Positions 25,201-34,728 of a stretch of 64,000 bases of DNA are shown here, piece by piece (position 1 is the first letter of the stretch; every line of letters starts with the position of its first letter). The notes beneath the pieces are model-generated. The model was not told where the DNA came from, searched no databases, and was given only the letters and a program-made list of their open reading frames with translations. The position numbers and the translations under genes are program-made. Origin of the DNA: Trissonchulus latispiculum (Eukaryota > Nematoda > Enoplea > Enoplida > Ironidae); assembly GCA_030248195.1 (NCBI GenBank), contig JASAND010008729.1, positions 1 through 64,000 on the forward strand. The letters run 5' to 3'.

Positions 25201-26124
25201 AAATCCTTCATATTTGACATAATTTTGTAGACCTATGGGCTGTATGTTCCCACCAAATTACAGCTCCCGCGGTCGCAGCAGAAACAACTTTTTTAATTCG
25301 GCCGACAAAATTTTCCATATTTTCGACGATTCTTCAAGTTTAGGATAGCATTGCTGCCTAACCGTTAGGGGGAACAGCAAATCTAAGGCTAATGTGTTTG
25401 TCACCCAATATGTCTTCTCTCATTGCGCCACAGCGTAGATGATTTTATAGATCCAAACAGTAATGTGAAGTTTAAATACTTTTATATTTACAGTGGGTGT
25501 CACGAAAAGTGGAGGGCTAGATCGGGTGCCTGGTAAGCTACTGAGAGCCAGAAAAGAACCAATGACCAAGTATTATTCTGACCACGCACAAGGTGTATAT
25601 TCATGCAAAAAATCAAGCCGATCCAAGAAAGTTGAGTAAAACGTAAGCTATCCAGGATTCGCAATTGGGGTGGGAAAGAGCACTGAATTCTGCGGCACTC
25701 TCGCAGGACATGAGTAAGCCATACTCGGTGGTGGAAAAGTGTCCTGGAAAACACGGCAGTAATCCTCGTGAGGGCTCGAATCACCTACACGGACGTAGAG
25801 CCACCAAGTATTCTCCCTGGGATTTGACAAATGCAATAAGAAATATGTCCATGGACGCATAAAATGATGTACAACTTAATTATAACTAGAACAAACAGAA
25901 AATATAAATGTTAGAAGAGCAAAAAGTTACCCGGAGACGTGCAACTATCGGCTTTCTGTATTTGGCATATTACTCTAACTCCTGCGGACGGAATATTGCA
26001 AAGAAAGTTTGCTGGTTCGTAGGAACCGAAAATAGTCGCTGTAATGATACATTCTGTAGAATCATGATCAATGGGAAATCCGTCCATGAATTTCAAATAT
26101 CTGGAACAATGCAGTTTATTCAAA
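10260..26124 (-). CDS. DEG/ENaC sodium channel subunit, paralog 2, 5' end not found
   Basis: Exons in gene order: 26124-25931, 14792-14629, 13781-13692, 13435-13143, 12397-12343, 11316-11297, 10817-10748, 10388-10260 (TAG stop). Every junction has GT/AG ends and consistent phase. Exon contents: ECIITATIFGS (pre-YGxCY region); GTRLIVHPQEYVPVP, the family IHPQ..P motif; KYSKCREL; TCYLTCYQFHMNSTCGCF followed by the cysteine-rich domain to CDCPSPC; NEYFDVTVTAYAP; microexon VLWGKRA; ANVYLQTTTFMLYRE (pre-TM2 strand); and TM2 GLLGIAAGASALSLIEVL, with the GAS selectivity-filter triplet. Three intron positions and phases match paralog 1. The exon with the His-Gly motif and TM1 was not located; it should lie right of 26124. 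The 11.1-kb intron (14793-25930) is packed with transposons, so linking the first listed exon to the rest rests on phase and family order. Confidence 0.85.
11297..11316 (-). CDS. 20-nt microexon of DEG/ENaC paralog 2
   Basis: The acceptor TTGTTTCAG and donor GTAAGT flank exactly 20 nt encoding VLWGKR plus two bases of an Ala codon. Only with this exon does the phase-0 end at 12343 connect to the phase-2 start at 10817, giving ...NQSM-VLWGKRA-LTQANVY. Confidence 0.75.
11462..12036. mobile_element. Foldback/MITE made of GGGTTAACCC-type palindromes
   Basis: The ends are inverted: left GGGGCCGGTCCTATCAA, right reverse-complemented GGGGCCAGTCCTATCAA. The roughly 575-bp body is dense in AACCCGGGTT and GGGTTAACCC words in both orientations. 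It lies in the intron between 11316 and 12343. A degenerate relative lies at about 16673-17000. I could not define a target duplication. Confidence 0.7.
14430..14505 (-). repeat. tRNA-like promoter block (SINE head or decayed tRNA)
   Basis: The minus strand has TGGCTCCGTTGGTTAGAGGG (A-box-like), then GGTTCGAGTCCC (B box) at tRNA-like spacing, with a T-stem GGTGG/CCGCC. The acceptor-stem halves do not pair, so it is not a functional tRNA. It sits in an intron of DEG/ENaC paralog 2. A tRNA-derived SINE is the most likely reading. Confidence 0.5.
15277..15342 (-). repeat. Dispersed repeat, inverted copy of 26415-26485
   Basis: The reverse complement here (GGTAGTGGGACACTTCGCC, then CACTTTAGTGGCTCTTT) matches the plus strand at 26415-26485 (GGTAGTGGTACTCTTCGCC, then CACTTTAATTGCTCTCTTT). 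About 65-70 bp are similar. The nature of the repeat is unknown. Confidence 0.6.
15535..16355. repeat. Foldback element rich in GGAAAATTTTCC motifs, with a nested inverted repeat
   Basis: The left block (15540-15685) and right block (16245-16350) share GGAAAATTTTCC, CCCGGAAA and related words in opposite orientation. An inner inverted pair is at about 15862-15895 (AAGAAACAGAAGCTAGGATT) and about 16040-16072 (its approximate complement). Non-coding, inside the 11.1-kb intron. Confidence 0.55.
17676..17930. repeat. Small inverted-repeat element with (GTAGA)n ends
   Basis: The left end GGTAGAGTAGAGTAGAGTAG runs into AGTTAAAATTA. The right side has TTAATTTTAACTCTACTC and TCTACTCAACTCTA in opposite orientation. 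Related GTAGAGT words occur at about 54955-55000 and 60850-60870. Confidence 0.5.
18885..19014 (+). repeat. 5' LTR (130 bp)
   Basis: A direct repeat of 20801-20940, sharing the long block from AGTGATATACAGATCAG to the ATTTAAAT end with few changes. Confidence 0.85.
19039..20061 (+). pseudogene. gag-like frame of the short LTR element with a 2A-like motif
   Basis: The ATG at 19039 follows the putative primer-binding site. The frame continues to 20061 but is broken by two in-frame TAG codons (19426 and about 19477). Residues 1-15 are hydrophobic and resemble a signal peptide. Residues 96-104 read GDVELNPGP (19324-19350), the D(V/I)ExNPGP consensus of 2A ribosome-skipping peptides, preceded by the usual hydrophobic LRLLLIAA. 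After the stops comes a typical gypsy gag pattern: VKLPEFYAKEPRFWFQHIE and LGDRKPTAALRQLQRLA. The frame then runs out of phase into integrase sequence (IITDRGSQFESSLW, about 20040-20090 in another frame). Confidence 0.7.
20040..20488 (+). pseudogene. Integrase remnant of the short LTR element
   Basis: Frame-shifted pieces of a gypsy integrase: PSVIITDRGSQFESSLW (second catalytic Asp), TTAYHPQ, then FHRTLKNALRC, LGLRSTIGTHGYSPSQLVYG and LTLPADYF. The catalytic Glu segment is disrupted between TTAYHPQ and FHRTLK, so it is inactive. Confidence 0.8.
20801..20940 (+). repeat. 3' LTR (140 bp)
   Basis: Direct repeat of the 5' LTR at 18885-19014. It is preceded by a purine-rich AAAAGGCGTGGAG stretch that may be the polypurine tract. 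Confidence 0.85.
21360..21515 (-). CDS. Candidate terminal exon of an unidentified gene
   Basis: A good acceptor (TTAATTTCAG) opens a 51-codon frame starting FHTGEQLVELQIMKEF and ending CTMRGLRCEK-stop. The composition looks like real protein. It lies in the large intron of DEG/ENaC paralog 2 on the same strand. I do not recognise the family. Its phase (0) does not fit the strong donor of the candidate exon at 22018, so the two may not be adjacent exons. Confidence 0.35.
   Translation of the reverse strand, partial: FHTGEQLVELQIMKEFILAALRSDDVQVHPKIENVAVLMPVCTMRGLRCEK
22018..22285 (-). CDS. Candidate internal exon of an unidentified gene
   Basis: A polypyrimidine acceptor ending TTTCAG and a GTAAGT donor frame an 88-codon open segment that includes TLIARVLVTLSASQLQHML and CLNKLHRTNLTKIPLHL. 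The other two frames are closed early. It starts in phase 1 and ends in phase 2. No family is recognised. It could belong to a gene nested in the DEG/ENaC intron or be a chance frame. Confidence 0.35.
22650..22780. repeat. Dispersed tRNA-like repeat with GTGGTGGAAAAGAGTCCTGG
   Basis: The 20-bp word recurs twice here and once, changed, at about 25728, next to TTGGTGGCTCTAC and a TCGAATCC B-box-like word. It is probably a SINE family. Confidence 0.45.
22782..24105. mobile_element. Foldback element with CTCGAGTT arrays, plus nested relative
   Basis: Outer ends GGGGCAGTTACATAAAAG and (reverse-complemented) GGGTCAGTTTCATAAAGC enclose a body rich in TTCTCGAGTTCTCGAG and CAAGTTCTCAAGTTGC words. A related element, 23058-23437, with ends GGGGCCAGTTTCATAAA on both sides, sits inside. 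No coding capacity. Confidence 0.65.
24290..25602. mobile_element. 1.3-kb near-complete palindrome (long-TIR foldback element)
   Basis: The left end GGGGTATACACCATGTGAGTGG matches the reverse complement of the right end (ATATACACCTTGTGCGTGG). The arms stay similar through TTGTGACACCCACT and the AGCGTTTGCACAGC words at about 24915 and 25085, so most of the element is an imperfect hairpin with a centre near 25000. No transposase is seen. Confidence 0.7.
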
Positions 26125-27900
26125 CTGATGGCGGCACGTTTAGTATATTGTAGTTCGGTTTAATTCCAACAAATAATTAATATTCTGTTAACTGCGGTTG
26201 AGGGATTGGTCATTAGACTCTCTTCTGGTTGTGACAATGATCTAACAAAGAGTATATGTGTTTTCCGGGGATTGTGGGCTGCCGGAGGTGTGTAAGTACT
26301 GGGAGTATTGAATGCCACATGTTTGGTGATCAAAGTTGATACCAGTATTCTTCCTGATACATAAAGAATTATTCACTCTCATATGTAGTACTGTAACTAC
26401 ATACTCTGTTAACGCAGGTAGTGGTACTCTTCGCCACACTTTAATTGCTCTCTTTGCAAATACAAAAGGAATGGCGCTTACACTCAATTGGAAACTAGAA
26501 GGAAATGGAGGGGGCAGGAAAAACTATGTATTAAATTTGAGACGGTTTTTGCACACTACTGCTATACAGTGAAAACCAATAGAGTTTTCTATTGTTTTTC
26601 AAATTTTCTGATGTTGACTCTGAAACGTACCATTTTTACTAGTTTCAACCTGAAATTATAGGTTTTGTCTGGAAACATTTTCTAATTTTTATGTTAAATA
26701 TCTCGCTATTCGAAGTGTATTTCGTTAAAAACGGGATGAAGCTTTCTTACTGTTGTCTATAAACCATCAGTTTTGCGTGATGAGTCATCAAAACTGTCTT
26801 GACAATAATCATTCTTATGTAATCAGTTGGTATTGTTCTTTCGTTGCGTATAGTTGCCTGCGGGCTCGGTTGTCTTTAGATATATAATTATGCTTTATTA
26901 ATTATTGGTATTTCCGCTGTCCGTAAGATTAAAGATCCGTAAGTCCTTACAGTAAATTGATGCCTTTCTTTATTATTCATTAGGGCGGGATATTAGGGTT
27001 CTATTTTGCGAGCTATTGCACCATAGGGGTTTAACCTGTGATCGCTAAGCCTTTTAATTGCCGGTAAATACCGGATAGTTTGCTGGTAGTTAATATTTGG
27101 CAACCATGACACGTGACATTGACCGGTTTGTTATTTAAAAATTGACAAATTTTGCGATTTTTCATTTATGTTTTTCGAACTCATTTGAGTTTTGTTTAAT
27201 AATTTTTACATCAAACGACTCGTATTAATTCGGAGGATCTTTTGTGATATTTTCCTGTTGTTTTTGAAGACTTTGAAAATTCCCCTATTGTGTAGGGTGC
27301 AACTTTAAAATAGTATGAATTTTAGAGCTAACGAAACATGGTCGGGGGAACCCCCCCCCAACTCCCCCACCCCCTAGGTAATTTGGGATAGGGGAAACGA
27401 ATCTGAGCTGACTGGAGTTATTGGGGCAGCCGAATAACCGATTCTTCAGTAAGTTTTAGGTAGATTTAGCTTATTCCCACCTCCCCCGCCAAAACTAGAA
27501 AATAATTTTTCAAATTTTTCCAAATAATATTTGCTGTGTGTTTTCCTTCAATTCTGGTCTTGAATACTTCTGTATATGGGAATAATCAGCGCTAGAAACT
27601 TCACGGGAGCTGCATTTGGGTAATTTTTGAAGAAATTTTTGATTTTTGGTCAATTTGTGACCCCCCATTTGACCCCGCCAAGGTCACTTTTTGTTCAAAT
27701 TTGGTCAAAAAAGGCCTCAAATTACTCGTTGGAACATCCCCCAAGCGTGTAAAATATTTTTAGGTAATGTTAAAGGCAAAAGTTTCAAAATTTTGCAATT
27801 TTAGGCCAATTTTTGCGAACTTCGACTTTCCCCAAGTGTCTCCCAAAACAATTTTCAGAGTATTTTGGTGAATTTTGAACTTATCTAAGGGTTATCCTGG
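26125..27900. other. Region without recognisable gene; dispersed repeats and possible gypsy LTR/leader
   Basis: It holds a dispersed repeat (26415-26485). A block at 27043-27110 (TTTTAATTGCCGGTAAATACC) is similar to 42740-42810, so it is also dispersed. It may contain the 5' LTR of the gypsy copy that follows, but I could not pair it with a 3' LTR. The N-terminal exon of DEG/ENaC paralog 2 was sought here and not seen. Confidence 0.4.
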
Positions 27901-27969
27901 ACGCTAAAAGCGATTCTATGCATGTGTTTGGTCAATTTAGGTGATTTTAAGCAAATTTTTCCAATTTTT

Positions 27970-28320
27970 GAAAAATCACCTCCCCCAAGTTTCACGAAAT
28001 TTCCAAATTTTATGTTTTTCTAATTCTTTTTAAGATTGTGTAGCCCAGTATTAGATTTTTGTGACATAATCTGAAGTTTTGTGTTATATTAGTGAGCTCA
28101 ATATAAATATATTTCTGATATACGTATATAAACTTTGAAGTTATGTTGAAGGTTTTCTACCCCCCGTTTTTCACGAAATTTTCGAATTTTGTGTTGTTCT
28201 GACCTTTTCCAGGTCCTAGTGTTTTTATAATCGATTTATTGAGCCTAGATATAGTCATTTTTGATATACGTTTGTAATTTTGACGAAATGTTGGATTTTT
28301 CTACCCCTCCATCTGTGTTT
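27970..28320 (+). repeat. Two diverged tandem repeats (about 170-180 bp) in the gypsy leader
   Basis: Both units begin near TTTCACGAAATTT, continue with CAAATTTTATG or CGAATTTTGTG, and contain TGATATACGT(A/T) and a terminal GGATTTTTCTAC or GGTTTTCTAC. The first unit is also present, inverted, at about 38885-39020. Confidence 0.55.
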
Positions 28321-28521
28321 TTCTTGCTTTTTGACGATTTTGTAGGTATGTTGAGTAATTTTGCGTAGGTTTACCTTTTGAAGAGTTGGTCCCTTTAACT
28401 GATTTAGAACTAATTTGGAAAAATGTTGGCCAAATTGACGAAAATATACTAATTTGACGATTTAAGGCACGCTCTGGAGACACGTCAAGCTACTCGTTTA
28501 TGTTTGGAAAGGGAACAAAAG

Positions 28522-29875
28522 ATGGCGGAATTGAAAAATTCTATTACCCTGTTTAAAGGGCTGAGTAATTATAACGGCCGTGAAACGAAACTCACCCCGG
28601 AAGATTGCATTTTGAGTTTTGAAGCCGTTGCTACGGCTAATAATATCGAATGAGAGGAATTTTAGCAATATATTGGCAAAATTGGGTGAATCTGTCATAC
28701 ACCGGTTGTCTTCCTTGGGTATGCCAATTTCGTATGACGAAATGGTCAAACTCTTGAAGACTCTGTACGAACCATTACAAACAACTGCGGTTGAACACTC
28801 TCGGAAATTTTATGTACGTACTCAGGAAAAGGGGGAAAACGTTCAAGATTTTATGTCTGAACTGGAAATGCTGACGGAAAAGCTTTTCCAGGCGAGAGTG
28901 AGGATGACAGAGCCGATAAATTTTTGAGCAATTGCGAAAAGGTATAATACCAAATTTTTGGAAACTTGGAGTTTCGCTTTTGTCAGATTTGGAAAGTTGG
29001 GGTCATTCTATGATGAAATTACGTAAAATAGTCACTCAACTTTCACGACATGAAGAGGAGTGTGATACGGATTCCACAGAGTTGAACGCTTCAGACAAGC
29101 CTGAAAAATCCCAGAAACGGGATAAAAAGGCCAAATCCAAAGCGAAAGTTTGTTCCGTTTCTACCGAAACTTCTGAAATTTCGGGTTTTTTGGACAAAAG
29201 GTTGCAGTCCATGGAGGACGAAATCGAAAAGGTGAAAATTCGAAATGCTCAAAGGGATTTGGTCCTGGAAGGGACTAAGGGTGAGTCAGCAGACACAGCA
29301 AACGCTCAACGATCTACGAGTGCAGCTTCTGGCAAGGTAAATTCCGTTCAGGCACCAACGGAAAAGAAGGAAAAACCGCCAGAAAAGTTCCAGCGGAGCA
29401 AAGGACCTGTTATACATCGGTAATCCAGGTCATATATCACCGCAATGTGCCGTGAATCAACGAAATAATCAGAATTCTCGTGGCAGAGGAAGCCAAAATA
29501 GTAGAACTTTTGGTGGTCGCCGTAAATTGTCGTCGTATTTAGGTGGTCGGAATTATTACAACAACCAGTCAAATTATGATGATGGTGGCTATTCCAATAA
29601 TCGAAATTGGAATAGAGAAAATCGAGGAAGAGGCGGCAATCGAGGAGGCCGTCTGGGAGCAAATTTCGGAAATCGGAATCAGGAACCGAGTATTTTTATG
29701 GCCCCCAGTGGGCAGGTTATTTTCGAGGGAATGGTCAAAATAAATCAGGTGTAAATTTTTTGACTCCCATTGAACAACAGACTGACCCTGCGTATCAGTT
29801 GGTCCAAGCCTTGCAGAGTTTTCATCAAGCGGGGAGCATGGCAAATTCCGTTGCAGCTCCTCCGCAGTAACCCCC
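28522..29875 (+). pseudogene. gag of gypsy copy A
   Basis: The ATG at 28522 opens MAELKNSITLFKG and meets a stop at 28651-28653. Gag-like sequence resumes in other frames (SRKFYVRTQEKGENVQDFM; later VKIRNAQRDLVLEG). The zinc knuckle (about 29410-29450) is broken by a base loss just after CYT, removing its second Cys and shifting frame. An Arg/Gly/Asn-rich RNA-binding-like tail (GRGGNRGGRLG) follows. Confidence 0.75.
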
Positions 29876-29968
29876 CATCCCGGAAAAACCGAATGTACGT
29901 TTACTGAGAAGAAAAAACCGCAGGCAAATTTTTTAAAGGGGCTTTCGAAGGTTTTTACGGATGAAAAA

Positions 29969-30820
29969 GTGCTTCATGCAAATCAGATTTGTGCGGTTTT
30001 TACTCCTACTCATGCAGATGTAACTCGGGGTGAACTATCTCAAAATTCTCCTGAAAATCCCCGAAATGTACTGCAGTCTCAGTTGCAACAATGTTTGCAA
30101 AATGTTGATATACGTACATTCGTTAACGCTTTGACACACACCCCCCTCCCTTGATCTCCTCAGAATGTGACATTTTTGGAACCATTTAGTCGAGCAGCGT
30201 TACGGAATATGAAAAATCCACGTATTATTCCGTTAATACCGTTGATCTCAATTGTCTTTTTCACAAAATTTTAGTAATACGTATAACGGTAGAAATAATT
30301 TCTTCAACCACTCTGGTGGTCGAATAAATTATTCTTATAATGCGTCTTTTACCCCACGTGCGAATTATTCAGCCAATAATTGGAGTGGAGGAGCGCCTAG
30401 TCCTAATCAAAGTTGGCGCCCCTCCAGCCAAAATTATTGGAACAATGGTCCTTGTACTAACCGGTTGCCCGGTATTAGTACTCAGTGGTATGGAAATGAC
30501 CGACAGTCTTTTACTGTGCCTATAAATGGTAATTTGAATCAAGGTTGAAATTACAACAGCAATGCGCGTGTTTGGGAAAGCAGTAGGTTTCTATGGGAAA
30601 TCTTGCTGCTTTCTCTAATACAAATTTGCGCCAGTATATAGCACAGCAAGGGGCACCTGGCCTTACGGCAATATCTAGTACTAGTGTAACTTGGGTAGGT
30701 AGTCAGGGATCATGTGTAGGTGTAATCGCGGCGGCGAATGTCCCTGAACATGGGGACACGATGCTGAAGGCTTCAAACAGTCTAGATGAAACCTGTACAA
30801 CTAATGCTGCAAATAGCTGA
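29969..30820 (+). pseudogene. Middle gag/spacer region of gypsy copy A
   Basis: Short broken frames. One (29969-30154) matches copy B on the minus strand at 37625-37813. Another (30252-30548) is Asn/Tyr/Ser-rich and is absent from copy B. A Ser/Thr/Val-rich stretch (30593-30820) again matches copy B. Confidence 0.6.
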
Positions 30821-30941
30821 GATGCCTCAATTTATAAAAGGTCAAAGATGAAAACTACAAATACGCCATCTAGCGTGAAAATAACTATAGAAACATCACC
30901 AGACCAGTTAATTACACGATTAAAACTTCTTAGAACTATTC

Positions 30942-31931
30942 TTGATGCACCTGAACCAGAGGAAAAGGCAGCTAAAATTTGTTTTTGAACGTGGAGGGAG
31001 GGAAACTAACAATAACGTCAAACGTAAAAGTGACGATAATTTATCATCAGGACGAAGGAAGTCGAAACACAAATTGAAACATGGTCAGAAAAGGCATTCT
31101 TGTAAGATTCCTGACCCAGATTTTCCCGGAAGATTTGTTTCTGAGTATAATTCTTCGGAAAGTTCATGTTCAGATCAATCTCTGTCAGATTCGTCAACTA
31201 ACGAAAGTGAAGAGTTGGAAGATTTTGAAGCGACTTCAAGTCATCAGCCACATAAAGCTCCTAAAACCGATTTCGTGGCAAATAATCGGAACTTTTTGGC
31301 CGCATTTGTACATCAGGATCAACATTTTCTTGGTGCTCAGACGAAACTACCGCCTGTGCATTCACCCCTGATAGTTGCATCAGTGGGAGGCGTGAATACC
31401 TTGGCACTTATTGATACGGGCCCTAAAATTTCAGTGGTTTCTATAAATTTTGTCGAACATTTAAAGCAGAAATGACCGGAAAATTTGTCATTTGGGGATG
31501 GTGCCTGTGAAAAGGCCACCGCAGCTAACGGAACTGCCATAAATTTTTCAGGTTGGGTTAAATTCGAACTATCCTTTCAGGGTTACAGCTGGGCTCATCA
31601 GTATTTGATCAGTGACTTTTGTCCATACGACATTCTTCTGTGTATGGATTTTCCTTCATACTATGGCTGGTCAATGCTCATGGGTATCCACTCCATATAT
31701 TACCCGCTTTTTAAGGAAGTTCCTTTGCTGGGGGCGCCTCAAATAGGCAGCAGCATCTTGCAAATGATTGGAAAAGCACGGCCTACGGTTTCGAATATTT
31801 GTTTGCGAGTTGTAACTTGTATACCGGCGAATTTTGAGTCATGGGTCTCTATTTCATGTGAAGAAGGACCACAAACTTTAGATGTGAATGTTTCTGATGA
31901 TGAATGGGACTTACCATTTGTATTCACATAG
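30942..31931 (+). pseudogene. Protease region of gypsy copy A
   Basis: A Lys/Arg- and Ser/Asp-rich spacer leads to a retropepsin core: SPLIVASVGGVNTLALIDTG (about 31360-31420), where DTG is the catalytic triplet, here followed by PKISVVS. The frame breaks at about 31474 and resumes to 31931 with CPYDILLCMDFPSYY. Copy B keeps ANISVVS at the same place. Confidence 0.8.
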
Positions 31932-32139
31932 CCATCAATTGTAAATGAGCGAATAGCTCCTCGGCCTTCACGATTTGAAGAAACGCCTAAACTAGTACGT
32001 AGTTCCAAGAAAGTATAGGAAAAATATGATTGTTATATTGTTTCTGGTATAATTTCCAAACAGGAAAAAGCTCAAGAATTCAAAGTTTGGATTTTAAGCG
32101 ATGAGCCAATTCAGCTACATCCAGGAATAGTACTAGCTT

Positions 32140-33240
32140 ACGCGGATGACATAGTCACTTTAAAAATTGAATTGAATAAAATAACAAGAAAAGACAGCTA
32201 CCCTTTGCCAAAAGTAGATGAAATCCTTGATATGTTCAGTAAAGGGAAATTTTTTCATCTTTGGATTTAAATAGCGGCTACCGGCAAATCGAGATGTTTC
32301 CTCCCCATAAGAAAAAACGAGAAAATTTATTTCGCATATGGGCTTGTTTCATTTTAAAGTCATGCCATTCGGCTGGACGAATGCCCCTGCGACTTTTCAA
32401 AGAATGATGGAAAAGATACTCACCGAATTGCCTGTTTACATTGACGATTTGTTAAATCCATCTAATTACGATACTCATCATTTGAAAATGCTAGAAATGG
32501 TTTTCCAAAACTATCGGATCATGGTTTACGGCTAGTGATGAAAAAGTGCGTGTTTTTCTGCAAAAAGGTTGAATATCTTGGTCATTTTATCTCCGAAAAG
32601 GGCATCGAAACAGATCCACGTAAAGTAACTGAGGTTAAGAACTTTCCAGTACCTATTACTGTAAAGTAATTGCGTGGTTTCTTAATTATGGCTGGATATT
32701 ATCGGAGATTTATTAGTAACTTTAGTTCTATTGCGGCACCAATGAATAACTTGCTCAAAAACGATAAAGGTTTTCACTGGAATGAAAAATGCCAACAGGA
32801 TTTTGAAAATCTAAAGCTAGCTTTAATAAACACGCCTCTTCTTGGGTACCCAAATTGGGATGATCCTTTTATTCTAACAACAGACGCTAGTGTTGTGGGT
32901 CTTGGTGCAGTTCAGAACAAGATCAGCCTGGAGAGAAAAAGCCTAAACCTACAGCTTATGCTAGTAGATCTTTAGTTGGTGCAGAAAAACGCTATAAAAT
33001 TGTTGAGTTGGAATGTCTTGCTGTAGTTTGGGCATGCAAGCATTTTCAGCATTATCTACGTCATCGACAATTTACTTTGTATACTGATAATGAAGCCCTC
33101 AAGTATATTTTTGCAAATACCAAAAATCAAGGCTATACTAGAATTGCGAAATGGGCTATTGCACTTTCTGAATTATCAGACTTTACATCGAAAAACCGTA
33201 GATAATCCTGTAGCTGACTGTTTGTCTCGCAATCCACAAC
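32140..33240 (+). pseudogene. Reverse transcriptase and RNase H of gypsy copy A
   Basis: Pieces in several frames: RKDSYPLPKVDEILDMF, the YIDD catalytic motif (LPVYIDDLL, about 32430), EYLGHFISEKGIETDPRKV, GYYRRFISNFSSIAAPM, then RNase H with LTTDASVVGLGA and YTDNEALKYIF. The sequence before RKDSYP, normally the RT N-terminus, is missing. Confidence 0.85.
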
Positions 33241-33384
33241 AGACTGTCGTTGAACACGACAACAGCGAAGTTGAGGATGCGAATCAAATTAGTAAACCTG
33301 TGAACAAGTTTCAGTAGGTATCTGATGAGTTTGATGTAACCGGTGATATGTACCCTCCAGTCTTTGTCATAGAGCAATAAACAG

Positions 33385-34728
33385 ATGACCAATGGTCACA
33401 AGCTCTTAAAAACTGATCCTGGCTTTAGTGCTTTTAAACTTAAAGAAAATGGAATGCCGTATCGATTTAGCACTGATATTAGCGGTCGAAAGAGAAAGTG
33501 TTCTGCTCGGTTAACGAGCGTACCTAGGAAGCTTCGCAACTATATTTTAGAACGGTTTCATTCTGATATTGATACTGGTGGTCATTTGGGTGTACCTCAA
33601 ACTAGCAGTGAAAACTAAAGCCGCAGTGAAATATTATTGGCCCACATCACTTACTGATGTTAAGTTGTTTATACGTAATTGTATTGTATTTGCACGATTT
33701 TCTATTGGGCCGAGGCACTCTGAAGCGCCTATGAAAATTTATTCGCCAGTTACTAAACCGTTTGAACGCATTTACGCTGATGTTATGCATTTCCCGACTA
33801 GTAAAGAGCAGAATGTTTATGTTTTGGTTGTAATTGATCAACTTACCCGTTGGGCAGAAGCTTGGCAATTACGAAATGAAAAACCCGAAACTCTTATACG
33901 TGTTCTTTTGAATGAATTTATTTTACGGTACGGGGTAGCAACTGAGATAATAACTGATCGAGGTCCTAATTTTCAGGCAGAAGTTACTAATACTCTTTTT
34001 AAATTAATGGGTACTAAAAGATTACGTACCACTGCCTATCATCCTCAGTTAAACGACATAGTTGAACGGGTAAATGGCACTATACGCGAAATATTTAAGA
34101 AATAATACGGACTTTAACTGAAAACTGGCATATTACTGCGCAAATTATTTCGGATAAAGCGGAACTTGTTAAGCAACGTTGTGATAAGGGCGTACGTATG
34201 AAGGATTTTACTGTGGGACAGCTCGTTATGCGTAACATTACACAAGTGCCTGTAGCTCAAGGTACTTCGCCAAAATTTGCACCAAAGTACGACGGTCCCT
34301 ACAGAATTGTAGAAATTTTGTCTGATCAAAACGTGCGTTTATGTAATTTGAAAACGGGTGACATTAGTAAGGTAATTCATGTCAGTAGATTGAAATTTTC
34401 ACCTGATATTAACCCAGAAACCGGGGGGGGGGGGGTGTTGGAAATAGATATTGATGATCCAACCGCTCACAGTGGTGTTACTGACGTAGATACGTTGCAT
34501 GATAATAAGGTCGTAAATACGAATACTGATGATGTACTTGTGAAACATTGTGTATTAAACGATGAAGATAAGGATCAAGTGCAAGTAGATGAAACCGAAG
34601 ATGTACAAGTTGTTACTAAACAACCAGTTATGCAGCAGCCTGCGCAACTGCTATCGCTAGCAATGGAAAGGGAAGAGACCGTAACGCGACAAAGCCAAGG
34701 ATGCGCTATTACCGCTTCTAATTTTTAA
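33385..34728 (+). pseudogene. Integrase of gypsy copy A
   Basis: Core domain with YADVMHF (first Asp), IITDRGPNF (second Asp) and DIVERVNGT (Glu), the DDE pattern. A C-terminal domain GPYRIVEIL...VSRLKF follows, then an acidic tail to a stop at 34728. In one other frame, coding-like sequence (DYAANLDAFVTPRQSK) goes on to about 35042. A frameshift separates the core and C-terminal parts near 34105. Confidence 0.85.
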
